Both the position numbers and the translations under genes were made by a program. From Shewanella waksmanii ATCC BAA-643 (GTDB lineage Bacteria; Pseudomonadota; Gammaproteobacteria; Enterobacterales; Shewanellaceae), in NCBI RefSeq assembly GCF_000518805.1, contig NZ_JAEH01000009.1, positions 62,001-126,000 of the forward strand: 64,000 nt of DNA, written 5' to 3'. Below, piece after piece: positions 55,752-64,000 of the stretch. A model generated the notes under the pieces. That model ran no database searches and was not told the origin of the DNA. It saw only the letters and a list, made by a program, of their open reading frames with translations. Numbering within the stretch: the first letter of the stretch is position 1; every line of letters starts with the position of its first letter.

Positions 55752-58700
55752 ATGAAACCGTTCTCAGTACTGACTCCTCCAGCAGTAAAAAGTGCTAAAA
55801 CAGCGACAACGTTAAGTCAGCTTCAGGGTGCTTCTCAAGCGATATCCTTGGCCAATATTGCCAAGAAATACCAAGGGGTCACCTTAGTCGTTACCCACGA
55901 CACGCCCAGCGCGCTACAACTCGAAATCGAATTAAGCTACCTATTAAAAGGCAGCGATGTGGCCGTACTGCTGTTCCCTGATAGAGAAACACTGCCCTAT
56001 GACAACTTTTCTCCCCATCAGGATTTGGTGTCTCAACGACTAGAGACACTGTCTAAAATACCGCTGGAGAGCCACAGCGTATTAATTGTCCCCATTGCCA
56101 CATTGATGGTGCGACTGCCACCACAGTCCTTTTTAACAGGTAATGTGTTGCTGCTTAAACAAGGTGACACTTACCAATTAGAGCAAGTTCGCCAGCAACT
56201 GGTAGATACTGGCTATCATAAGGTTGAGCAAGTTTACGAGCATGGCGAGTTTACTGTCCGTGGCTCAATCATTGATATTTTCCCAATGGGCTCAAATAAA
56301 CCCTATCGAATCGAGTTGTTTGATGATGAGGTCGAATCAATTCGCCATTTTGATCCGGAAACCCAGCGCTCACAAGGTGCCATCAATAGTATTCGCCTAT
56401 TGCCAGCAAAAGAGTTTCCTACCGACGATGCTGCGATAGAAGGCTTTAGACAGCGATACCGTCGACAGTTTGATGTCGTTGTCAAAGAACCTGAGTCTGT
56501 CTATCAAATGGTCAGTCGGCATATTTTACCCGCAGGGATTGAAAATTACCTGCCACTGTTTTTTGACGATACAGCCACCTTATTTGACTACTTGCCTAGC
56601 GTGACTCAGCTAATCACTATCGGCGATATTGAGCAGGCAAGTAAACACCACTTAAAAGAGGTGCAACAGCGCTATGAGAACCGCCGAGTCGACCCTCTGC
56701 GCCCTTTGCTGGCACCTCAGATGCTGTATTTGTTGACCGAGCAAGTTTTTGAACAGTTTAAGACCCTACCGCGCATGTTGTTTAAAGGCGATAGCTATAC
56801 CGGCACGGCCCATGCAGCGAATGTCCGCGCCCTGCCTGATGTCAGCTCTAATCACAAATTAAAGCAACCGTTAACCGCACTGCAAGATTACGCCAATAGT
56901 AATACCGCTATTTTATTTAGCGCCGAATCTGAAGGGCGCCGTGAAGCCTTATTAGAATTACTAGCTAAAATCGATATTAAACCGACGTTACATGATCATT
57001 TTGACGATTACATCGCCGCAAAAGATCAATACGGTTTAATTGTGTCACCATTGGCACAAGGGGCCATATTAACACTCAGTGCTAAGCGTGATATCTCTCT
57101 CATTTGCGAAACCGAACTATTCGGCCAACGAATTTCGCAGACTCGCCGCAGAGAAAAACAACGTCAAATCAGCAGTGATGCACTTGTCAAAGATTTAGCA
57201 GAACTCAAGGTCGGTCAGCCTATTGTGCATTTAGATCATGGTGTGGCTTGCTATCAAGGCTTAGAAACCCTAGATACCGGTGGCATTGTTGCTGAATATT
57301 TAAAGCTCGAATACGCCGGGGGCGACAAACTCTATGTACCGGTCGCCTCACTGCACTTAATCAGTCGTTACAGTGTCGGCCCCGACGAAGAAGCCAAACT
57401 CAACAAGCTTGGCAATGAAACATGGGCTAAAGCGAAACGCAAAGCCGTGGAGAAAATTCGCGATGTTGCCGCTGAGCTACTTGATGTGTACGCCAGAAGA
57501 CAAGCAAGACCAGGCGATGCTTGCCGTATGGAACAGCAAGAATACGCTCAGTTTGCCAATAGCTTCCCATTTGAAGAAACCGTAGATCAAGAAACCGCCA
57601 TTGATGCCGTGCTCACCGATATGTGCTCTCCCATTGCGATGGATAGACTCGTGTGTGGTGATGTTGGATTTGGTAAAACAGAAGTTGCCATGCGTGCCGC
57701 GTTTGTCGCAGTTAACGATGGCAAGCAAGTGGCAATCTTAGTACCAACAACTTTGCTGGCTCAACAACACTATGAAAACTTTAATGACCGATTTGCAGAT
57801 TGGCCGATAAAAATTGAGGTCATGTCGCGGTTTAAAACCGCCAAAGAGCAAACGGCAGTCATGAAGCAGCTTGAAGAAGGTAAAGTTGATATTGTGGTGG
57901 GTACTCACAAGCTTCTGCAGTCCGATGCTAAATTTGAAAATTTAGGTCTACTCATCATTGATGAAGAGCACCGCTTTGGCGTACGCCAAAAAGAGAAAAT
58001 TAAGGCATTACGGGCCAATGTCGATATTTTAACCTTAACGGCCACACCGATACCTCGCACCTTGAATATGGCCATGTCGGGCATGCGCGATTTATCGATT
58101 ATCGCTACCCCGCCGGCAAAACGTTTAGCAGTGAAAACTTTTGTTCGTGAATATGACGACGCCACAGTCAGAGAGGCATTACTGCGAGAGATTTTACGCG
58201 GTGGCCAAGTGTACTTCTTACATAATTCCGTAGAGTCGATAGAGCGCCGAGCACGAGAAATTGAAGCCTTGCTGCCAGAGGCCAGAGTGATCACCGCCCA
58301 CGGCCAGATGCGCGAGCGCGACTTGGAAAAAGTCATGTCTGACTTTTACCATCAAAAATACAATGTACTAGTGTGTACCACAATCATTGAAACGGGTATT
58401 GATGTTCCCACCGCAAATACCATTGTTATCGAACGTGCTGATAATTTTGGTCTAGCGCAGTTACACCAATTGCGTGGTCGTGTCGGGCGCTCACACCACC
58501 AAGCCTATGCCTACTTGATGACACCTCACCCTAAACGTATGACCAAAGATGCACGTAAACGCTTAGAAGCTATTGGTGCGCTGGAAGATCTGGGCGCCGG
58601 CTTTATGTTGGCGACACAAGATCTTGAAATTCGTGGCGCCGGGGAATTACTTGGTGACGAGCAAAGTGGCCACATTTCAAAAGTTGGCTTTACTCTTTAT

Positions 58701-59225
58701 ATGGAAATGCTCGAAGACGCGGTTAAATCACTCAAAGAAGGCAAAGAACCATCACTTGACCACATGCTAAAAGGCCAATGTGAGATTGAATTACGCATAC
58801 CCGCGCTGCTGCCCGAAGACTACGTCAGCGACGTTAATATGCGTTTATCCCTGTATAAACGCATTGCAAATTGTGATACCGAAAACGCCCTTGATGAGTT
58901 AAAAGTCGAATTGATCGATCGTTTTGGCCTGCTACCGGATGCCACCAAGCACTTATTAGCATTGTCGCTGTTTAAACATCAGGCTACGGCGCTAGGGGTA
59001 AGTAAAATTGAGATGCATGCTAAGGGTGGCAGTATTGAGTTTAACGATAACCACAAAGTAGACCCGGTGTTTATCATCAACTTATTACAAAGCCAACCAC
59101 AAAACTATCGTATGGATGGACCAAGTAAGTTAAGATTTATCATGCCGGCCGAAACAGCGAAAGATAGATTAGAATTGATCAAACTGTTGTTGTCGCAACT
59201 ATCACAACACCGCATTGGAGAGTAA
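55752..59225 (+). CDS. mfd: transcription-repair coupling factor
   Basis: A 1157-residue ATPase that displaces stalled RNA polymerase and recruits UvrA. In order: UvrB-like N-terminal domain (about 30-330), RNA polymerase-interaction region (about 500-550, with LDHGVACYQGLETLDTGG), the helicase motor with Walker A GDVGFGKTEV and DEEHRFG, the LRGRVGRSHH motif and the C-terminal TRCF domain. The ATG at 55752 has no strong ribosome site; the longer frame to 55692 is less likely. Followed by csiV 1 bp later. Confidence 0.94.
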   Translation: MKPFSVLTPPAVKSAKTATTLSQLQGASQAISLANIAKKYQGVTLVVTHDTPSALQLEIELSYLLKGSDVAVLLFPDRETLPYDNFSPHQDLVSQRLETLSKIPLESHSVLIVPIATLMVRLPPQSFLTGNVLLLKQGDTYQLEQVRQQLVDTGYHKVEQVYEHGEFTVRGSIIDIFPMGSNKPYRIELFDDEVESIRHFDPETQRSQGAINSIRLLPAKEFPTDDAAIEGFRQRYRRQFDVVVKEPESVYQMVSRHILPAGIENYLPLFFDDTATLFDYLPSVTQLITIGDIEQASKHHLKEVQQRYENRRVDPLRPLLAPQMLYLLTEQVFEQFKTLPRMLFKGDSYTGTAHAANVRALPDVSSNHKLKQPLTALQDYANSNTAILFSAESEGRREALLELLAKIDIKPTLHDHFDDYIAAKDQYGLIVSPLAQGAILTLSAKRDISLICETELFGQRISQTRRREKQRQISSDALVKDLAELKVGQPIVHLDHGVACYQGLETLDTGGIVAEYLKLEYAGGDKLYVPVASLHLISRYSVGPDEEAKLNKLGNETWAKAKRKAVEKIRDVAAELLDVYARRQARPGDACRMEQQEYAQFANSFPFEETVDQETAIDAVLTDMCSPIAMDRLVCGDVGFGKTEVAMRAAFVAVNDGKQVAILVPTTLLAQQHYENFNDRFADWPIKIEVMSRFKTAKEQTAVMKQLEEGKVDIVVGTHKLLQSDAKFENLGLLIIDEEHRFGVRQKEKIKALRANVDILTLTATPIPRTLNMAMSGMRDLSIIATPPAKRLAVKTFVREYDDATVREALLREILRGGQVYFLHNSVESIERRAREIEALLPEARVITAHGQMRERDLEKVMSDFYHQKYNVLVCTTIIETGIDVPTANTIVIERADNFGLAQLHQLRGRVGRSHHQAYAYLMTPHPKRMTKDARKRLEAIGALEDLGAGFMLATQDLEIRGAGELLGDEQSGHISKVGFTLYMEMLEDAVKSLKEGKEPSLDHMLKGQCEIELRIPALLPEDYVSDVNMRLSLYKRIANCDTENALDELKVELIDRFGLLPDATKHLLALSLFKHQATALGVSKIEMHAKGGSIEFNDNHKVDPVFIINLLQSQPQNYRMDGPSKLRFIMPAETAKDRLELIKLLLSQLSQHRIGE

Positions 59226-59226
59226 T

Positions 59227-60201
59227 GTGTTTAAACCTTGTTGGTTCATCAAGCTAGGCTTGAGCCTATCCATACTGGCTAGTTTGCAGGTCAGTGCCCA
59301 AGAAGAGCGTTGGTTTGAAGTTGAAATTTATCTATTTGAGCGCCAAAGTCAAAGTATTGAACAGGCGCCCGAAGAGGTCGCGTTGGTATCAACCAACAAT
59401 GCGATTGATATGATCACACCAGAAATCTATACCGATATCTCCGCTGCGAGCGCTGGTTTGTCAGGCTGCTCGGCGCAGGATTGGTTGAATACCCCCGATG
59501 AGTGTAATAATCAATTAACCACCACCACTCTCACCCACCCAACTCACGTCGGTCCCTTAGTCGCAAGTCACGCGCTACAATATGCGACAAGTGGCGGCAC
59601 CACGGTTTTATTGTCAGAACAACAAAATCAATTTGCAGAGATAGTCAGTAAACTGTCCCGTGAGCCTGGTAACCAAAGCTTACTGCATATGACTTGGCAG
59701 CAATCCATGCTGCCTCGCCACCAAACCAAGCCCATTAGGCTCTATGCCGGTAAGGACTTTTCTGAAGCGTATGAGGCAAATGGCTATCCAATTGTGCCCA
59801 CCACGACATTTGATATTCCCAGTTTTGATTTCCTCATCTCACAGTTTGATGAACCGGAGATCACGCCAGTATGGCAACTCGATGGTCTGATGAATATTTA
59901 TTTAGACCACTACCTGTATGTGGAAACTCAGTTGGCGTTGCGCCAGGAAGGCATGAAAAAAGCGCTTCCCACACTGGAGGCCGCAACATTGGCTGAGTCG
60001 AATATCGAACAAGAGGAAAGCCTACAAGCCACTCCTTTCCTGTTTGCATTGCCTTTAACGCAAAATCGACGCTTACGTAGTGAACAGATTCATTATTTTG
60101 ACCATCCTAATATGGGGCTAGTATTACAGATCCGTAAAATGGTCCAGCCAGATGAGCTAGAAGAAGTGGATGGTGAGCGAATTATACCGTTAGCTAAATA
60201 A
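59227..60201 (+). CDS. csiV: CsiV-family periplasmic protein
   Basis: A 324-residue protein with an N-terminal signal peptide (about 1-24, ending VSAQ) followed by the CsiV signature EERWFEVEIYLFERQ. The GTG at 59227 is used because GGAG lies just ahead; the mfd stop is at 59223-59225. In Vibrio, CsiV is a partner of the lipoprotein activator of a penicillin-binding protein; a cell-wall role here is inference. It ends 8 bp inside the convergent acylphosphatase gene. Confidence 0.8.
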   Translation: MFKPCWFIKLGLSLSILASLQVSAQEERWFEVEIYLFERQSQSIEQAPEEVALVSTNNAIDMITPEIYTDISAASAGLSGCSAQDWLNTPDECNNQLTTTTLTHPTHVGPLVASHALQYATSGGTTVLLSEQQNQFAEIVSKLSREPGNQSLLHMTWQQSMLPRHQTKPIRLYAGKDFSEAYEANGYPIVPTTTFDIPSFDFLISQFDEPEITPVWQLDGLMNIYLDHYLYVETQLALRQEGMKKALPTLEAATLAESNIEQEESLQATPFLFALPLTQNRRLRSEQIHYFDHPNMGLVLQIRKMVQPDELEEVDGERIIPLAK

Positions 60202-60463
60202 TACTAAAATCGAGGTAGATTTCCTCTGCCTCGTCTTGCTCCACATAGACAGAATCAACCCTAGCCATCGGCGAGCCTTGTGCTAGCCAATCAAGCAATG
60301 CTTGAGCCGCAATTTCACCACCTTGCATCAACACCTCAACCTCGCCACTGGCTAGGTTGCTCACATAACCGGTTAAGCCGAGTTCATTGGCTTTGTCTAA
60401 GGTATAACGTCTAAAAAATACGCCCTGTACTTTACCTGTAACAGTCACCCGTAATCTTTGCAT
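60194..60463 (-). CDS. yccX: acylphosphatase
   Basis: An 89-residue enzyme that hydrolyses acyl phosphates. The active-site loop GKVQGVFFRRY carries the phosphate-binding Arg, and the catalytic Asn is in GYVSNLASGEVEV. AAAGGAAG precedes the ATG. Its end overlaps csiV by 8 bp, convergently. Confidence 0.9.
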   Translation of the reverse strand: MQRLRVTVTGKVQGVFFRRYTLDKANELGLTGYVSNLASGEVEVLMQGGEIAAQALLDWLAQGSPMARVDSVYVEQDEAEEIYLDFSII

Positions 60464-60600
60464 GGACGCTTCCTTTTTCTAACCCAAAATTGAAATCACA
60501 CAGCCTAACCCTATAAAAAGTAGCAGCCTTATCAAGAAAGCAGCAACTTAATCATGGCATTAACTTGGGTCATCAGTAAATTTTGACGGGTTATATCACT

Positions 60601-60634
60601 CAAAAAAAAACAGCTAACCAAAACGTGTTAGCTG
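60601..60634 (-). terminator. strong minus-strand rho-independent terminator
   Basis: CAGCTAAC (60611-60618) and GTTAGCTG (60627-60634) form an 8-bp stem around an 8-nt loop, followed on the minus strand by nine T residues (60602-60610). The nearest minus-strand gene upstream (ycfP) ends 270 bp away, which is unusually far. Confidence 0.88.
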
Positions 60635-60750
60635 CATCGGGCGACATACGCAAACTGGTAAGAAAACGGATAATCTGGATAAATGTATCATGATGTATCA
60701 CGACTAATTTACGGCGCTACTTTACACTGGATATCGCAACATTTAAATAG
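60601..60750 (-). ncRNA. candidate small RNA
   Basis: A minus-strand transcript of about 150 nt would start near 60750, one class-II spacing downstream of the palindrome at 60785-60798, and end at the strong terminator. It has no credible reading frame. A repeated ATGTATCA (60683-60690 and 60693-60700 on the plus strand) lies in the middle. The alternative is simply the ycfP 3' untranslated region. Start and identity are inference. Confidence 0.4.
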
Positions 60751-60784
60751 CATTTAGACATAAACCCTGATTTTATCTTCTTAC

Positions 60785-60798
60785 GTGATCCTGATCAC
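60785..60798. promoter_or_regulatory. CRP/FNR-like palindrome
   Basis: GTGATCCTGATCAC is a perfect 14-bp palindrome. It satisfies the GTGA-N6-TCAC core of CRP and the TGAT-N4-ATCA core of FNR. No protein gene starts downstream on either strand for 300 bp except by reading across, which is why a small RNA is suspected. Confidence 0.55.
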
Positions 60799-60860
60799 TA
60801 CTAAAGTGCGACTTGATAGGGGAATAATCTATAGAGGTGTTTAAGAGAGATGTACAGATA

Positions 60861-60889
60861 GAGCATTTAATACAACAACTTAAATGCTC
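60861..60889. repeat. inverted repeat after ycfP
   Basis: GAGCATTTAA (60861-60870) and TTAAATGCTC (60880-60889), 10-bp perfect arms with a 9-nt loop, starting 15 bp after the ycfP stop. No T-run follows. Confidence 0.6.
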
Positions 60890-60904
60890 ATATTTGTAGA
60901 AAAA

Positions 60905-61444
60905 CTAGCAGTTCTTAAAAGATTTGATTTGCGGTAAATGTTGCGCTAGAGAAGCAAACTTATGGTCCTGCTCTTCATCCCAAATAATTTGGTAATAAGG
61001 GTCCAACAAGTTGGCTACAACTTGATTGTCATTAACCTGATCGTTTCTGGCGAGAATACATAGCACGTTGTCACGATTTTTTTGCCTAAACTGACTAACA
61101 CATTTATTGGCAATGTCGGCATATTCTTCAGGCCGGTCAATCTTACCCTGCATATTATCTTCAGGATTTAAATTAGGATTAATCATTACGGTAGGCAACT
61201 GATTTAAGAAACCTATTCGTTCAGCCCAATAGGCACCTAAGCCCACACCGACAATCAAGGGTTTGTCATCATCTGTTAACTTAAGCTGCTTACTAACCTC
61301 ATTCAGTAGATATTGCATATCGTGCCGAGGATGTAAGGTACTGTAACTCACCAATCTTACGTCATCATCGACAAACTGCAATTGGCGCATCTTATCGTGG
61401 TTGCCAGGACTGGTGGCATCAAAGCCGTGTAAATACAGAATCAT
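60905..61444 (-). CDS. ycfP: YcfP-family (UPF0227) alpha/beta-hydrolase-fold protein
   Basis: A 179-residue protein closely matching the YcfP family: [18 protein letters not shown] start, [14 protein letters not shown] at the nucleophile elbow position and WDEEQDHKF near the end. The elbow has GVGLGAY in place of GxSxG, so classical serine-hydrolase activity is doubtful. It follows nagZ by 69 bp, as in enterobacteria. Confidence 0.88.
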   Translation of the reverse strand: MILYLHGFDATSPGNHDKMRQLQFVDDDVRLVSYSTLHPRHDMQYLLNEVSKQLKLTDDDKPLIVGVGLGAYWAERIGFLNQLPTVMINPNLNPEDNMQGKIDRPEEYADIANKCVSQFRQKNRDNVLCILARNDQVNDNQVVANLLDPYYQIIWDEEQDHKFASLAQHLPQIKSFKNC

Positions 61445-61513
61445 TGTTATACCTGCTTTACCAAAGTATCAATAACTGTAGCTAAGCTTTCTCTAAAGTC
61501 ATAGCCTAATAGA

Positions 61514-62533
61514 TCACACTTTAAGCGCTTGGATTGTTTCTGCAAGTTTTTTTGCATCTAACCATCGTTGCTCATTGGCAAGGGCGCTGGCGGTTTGGGC
61601 TTTATCGCTGCACAACCTCGCGGCCATATTCTCAGGTACGGGTTCAGGCCATGTAAACTCATTGAGCAGCTCGCAAATACCTTGACTGTCATTACACAAT
61701 AAAATCATATTGCAACCCGCATTCAGCGCAGCTTGTGCTCGCTGTTGATAGCCACCTACAACCCCTGCACCCTTCATGCCCAGGTCATCTGAAAAAATCA
61801 CCCCATCAAAAGCTAATTGCTGACGTAATACCGTTTGTAACCAATATTCGGAAAATCCTGCCGGGTTAGGATCAACTTGATTATAAATAACATGCGCAGG
61901 CATAACACCTTGCAATCGCGACTGCGCCATTAACGTTTTAAATGGCTGCATATCAAGTGCCTCTATCTGTGCTTTGGTACGCGAGTCAACGGGCTTAGCC
62001 ACATGGGAGTCTGCTTGAACACTGCCATGACCGGGAAAATGTTTACCGACAGCAGCCATCCCGGCTTGGTTCATTCCTTCAATAAAACGATCGGCCAGTT
62101 TGGTCACTTCTGCGGGATCTTGACTAAACGCTCTGCGGCCAATCACTTCACTTATCCCATTGACATCTAGCACCGGGGCAAAGCTTAAATCAATATCGCA
62201 ACTTAACAGCTCTATCGCCATAAGATAACCGAGTTCGACACACCATTCACTGGCTAATGCAATGTTCCCCTGTGCTGCGGGCAGTATGTCTCCCATAGCA
62301 GGAATGGCGGTGAAATCCTGCCGAAATCGCTGTACGCGGCCACCTTCATGGTCAACAGCTATCAGAATATTTGGCGCTACCTGCCTGACTGAATCTATGA
62401 GCTTACACAGTTGCTGCCTATCTTGATAATTTCGGCTAAACAGGATTAATCCACCCACCATAGGGTGCTGTAATTGACTAAGCTCCAGCTCTGAGGCTTC
62501 AGTCCCCAGTAAATCCATCATTAAATAACTCAC
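61514..62533 (-). CDS. nagZ: beta-N-acetylhexosaminidase NagZ
   Basis: A 339-residue cytoplasmic glycosidase (GH3) that removes GlcNAc from muropeptides during cell-wall recycling. Catalytic regions are KHFPGHGSVQADSH, which supplies the mobile His, and FSDDLGMKGA, which supplies the nucleophile Asp. A GTG at 62533, with GGGGG just upstream, gives M-SYLMMDLLG, which lines up with the usual NagZ N-terminus. The ATG at 62575 is too far out; ATGs at 62521 and 62518 would clip the first strand. Confidence 0.9.
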   Translation of the reverse strand: MSYLMMDLLGTEASELELSQLQHPMVGGLILFSRNYQDRQQLCKLIDSVRQVAPNILIAVDHEGGRVQRFRQDFTAIPAMGDILPAAQGNIALASEWCVELGYLMAIELLSCDIDLSFAPVLDVNGISEVIGRRAFSQDPAEVTKLADRFIEGMNQAGMAAVGKHFPGHGSVQADSHVAKPVDSRTKAQIEALDMQPFKTLMAQSRLQGVMPAHVIYNQVDPNPAGFSEYWLQTVLRQQLAFDGVIFSDDLGMKGAGVVGGYQQRAQAALNAGCNMILLCNDSQGICELLNEFTWPEPVPENMAARLCSDKAQTASALANEQRWLDAKKLAETIQALKV

Positions 62534-62874
62534 ACAACCCCCAAACAAAGCTAACCATTGAAAAACTGAAAACAAAGTTATAGTACAAAACTAAAACTAT
62601 AAGACATTAATTAATAAAGATTAACTTATCACTCATTCATAATAAACATGATAACAAAGTATTAATATTTCTAATCTGATAAACGTCATTGAAAAAATCT
62701 AATGCCATCAATTGCGACAAACTATGGGATACTGAATGCTAGCTGCAATTCGACTATGACAAGACTAACATAACAGCCCGAGAATACGGTGTATGACGCA
62801 CATAAATTCACGTATTGGCCTAGAATTGAAGCAGCAGAAACAAATATAACAAAAGAAACAAGCAGGGTTTTATC
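62534..62874. other. 341-bp intergenic region nagZ / sdaA
   Basis: AT-rich and non-coding. It holds the divergent promoters of nagZ and the serine dehydratase gene. I see no convincing hexamers, dyads or repeats to name. Confidence 0.5.
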
Positions 62875-64000
62875 ATGATTAGTGTATTTGACATGTTCAA
62901 GATCGGTATCGGGCCATCGAGCTCCCATACCGTTGGGCCAATGAAAGCTGGCAATATTTTTATCAACGACCTATCTGAACATGGTCATATTGACGCCACA
63001 GATGAATTGCGTTCGGAACTTTTTGGCTCACTGGGTCAAACAGGTAAAGGCCACGGCACCGGTAAAGCGGTGATTTTGGGCCTAATGGGTGAAGCGCCCG
63101 AAACAGTTAACACAGATAATATTGACCAAATCCTTACTCAAGTAGAACAACAACAAACGTTAACTATGGCTTGCGGTAAAACCGTGTTGTTTACAAAAGA
63201 GAATGGCATTACCTACCACCGCCGTAAAAGCCTACCTGCTCACGCTAACGCAATGACATTGTACGCATACAGCAAAGGCGAATGTATTTACCAACGCACC
63301 TATTACTCAGTAGGTGGCGGATTTATTCTCGATGAAGATGAGATCACCGCACAAGATGCCTCGCCTGCGGCTCCTATCATCTCAGCGCCCCATGATTTTA
63401 ATAGCGCCAAAGAATTGCTAGATTGCTGCACAGAAAATGGATTAAGTATCTCTTCATTAATGATGGAAAATGAGCTTAGCATCGCCTCAGAAGACGATGT
63501 TAAACAACAGTTGTGGCACATTTGGCAAACAATGAAGAACTGTGTCGAACGTGGCTACCAAAAAGAAGGTATTTTACCTGGTGGCCTCAAATTACGTCGC
63601 CGCGCACCCGCAATGTATCGCCGCTTAAAAGCGGAAGGCAAGCATAGTGTCGATCCACTTATGGCGATGGACTGGGTCGATTTATTTGCCTTATCAGTTA
63701 ATGAGCAAAATGCCGCTGGTGACCGAGTAGTAACCGCGCCAACCAATGGTGCTGCGGGAATTATTCCCGCGGTATTATGCTACTACGACATGTTTGTTCA
63801 GAAGGTCGATATCGATATTTGCTGCCGCTATCTGCTGACTGCGGCCGCTATTGGTATCTTATATAAAAAGAATGCCTCTATTTCAGGTGCAGAGGTTGGC
63901 TGCCAAGGCGAAGTCGGTGTGGCTTGTTCAATGGCCGCCGCGGCATTAACAGAGATAATGGGTGGCACGGTTGAGCATGTTGAGAATGCTGCTGAAATTG
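62875..64000 (+). CDS. sdaA: L-serine ammonia-lyase, iron-sulfur type (3' end outside window)
   Basis: The frame starts MISVFDMFKIGIGPSSSHTVG, the hallmark of the single-chain [4Fe-4S] L-serine dehydratases, and runs 375 codons to the window edge without a stop. PTNGAAGIIPAVLCYY and the cluster cysteines in AEVGCQGEVGVACSMAA are present. It converts L-serine to pyruvate and ammonia. The full enzyme is about 455 residues, so roughly 80 are missing. AGCAGGG precedes the ATG. Paralogues sdaA/sdaB/tdcG cannot be told apart here. Confidence 0.88.
   Translation, partial: MISVFDMFKIGIGPSSSHTVGPMKAGNIFINDLSEHGHIDATDELRSELFGSLGQTGKGHGTGKAVILGLMGEAPETVNTDNIDQILTQVEQQQTLTMACGKTVLFTKENGITYHRRKSLPAHANAMTLYAYSKGECIYQRTYYSVGGGFILDEDEITAQDASPAAPIISAPHDFNSAKELLDCCTENGLSISSLMMENELSIASEDDVKQQLWHIWQTMKNCVERGYQKEGILPGGLKLRRRAPAMYRRLKAEGKHSVDPLMAMDWVDLFALSVNEQNAAGDRVVTAPTNGAAGIIPAVLCYYDMFVQKVDIDICCRYLLTAAAIGILYKKNASISGAEVGCQGEVGVACSMAAAALTEIMGGTVEHVENAAEI

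Noticed and set aside
62722..62928. Minus-strand 68-codon frame over the sdaA start
   Set aside because: It overlaps the conserved serine dehydratase N-terminus and has no family features.

Overview
The window looks like a chromosomal core segment of a Shewanella-type gammaproteobacterium. This is inferred from protein similarity recalled from memory and from gene order, not from any search. Markers are the divergent gltA / sdhCDAB-sucABCD cluster with fur and cobB nearby, the seven-gene valine/isoleucine degradation block ending in atoB, lolCDE next to a PilZ gene and mfd, and msbA-lpxK-ycaR. I saw no rRNA, tRNA, CRISPR, prophage, toxin-antitoxin or recognisable defence system, and no full insertion sequence. 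Nothing here is an obvious new multi-gene system. The unexplained signals are small: operators, stem-loops, one MITE-like element, one candidate small RNA and one divergent kinase-like gene.

Layout. 1-1.6 kb: end of a YceI-family gene, then a MarR regulator facing an AhpD-like gene across a perfect 30-bp palindrome. 1.6-6.3 kb: an ABC-F ATPase (ybiT type), then the copper exporter copA facing its MerR-type activator cueR. 6.3-8.5 kb: a lipoprotein S9 peptidase and a small membrane protein. 8.6-16.4 kb (minus): valine/isoleucine catabolism, from atoB through mmsA, acyl-CoA dehydrogenase, enoyl-CoA hydratase, 3-hydroxyisobutyryl-CoA hydrolase and mmsB to a short-chain dehydrogenase. 16.7-18.7 kb: a peptidase E-like protein, a P-loop kinase-like protein and cobB. 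19-21.8 kb: fur, a GNAT acetyltransferase and a membrane-anchored glutamate synthase-domain protein.

21.9-33.2 kb is the TCA cluster. sdhCDAB and sucABCD run on the minus strand and gltA diverges from sdhC. 33.3-34.3 kb is a gene-poor gap with a 22-bp tandem duplication and a ~315-bp element with 16-bp perfect terminal inverted repeats. 34.3-41.7 kb is a tripartite efflux operon with one lipoprotein adaptor and two RND pumps. 41.8-49.1 kb holds an exported metallo-beta-lactamase-fold enzyme, a kinase-like gene, and comEC-msbA-lpxK-ycaR on the minus strand. The ycaR gene is only 59 codons.

49.1-60.5 kb: a DUF2062 protein, a TPR-GGDEF cyclic-di-GMP synthase, lolCDE (minus), then PilZ, mfd and csiV, and a convergent acylphosphatase. 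60.5-64 kb: a 441-bp gap with a strong minus-strand terminator and a CRP/FNR-like palindrome that together suggest a ~150-nt small RNA, then ycfP and nagZ (minus), and the 5' part of an L-serine ammonia-lyase gene running off the end.
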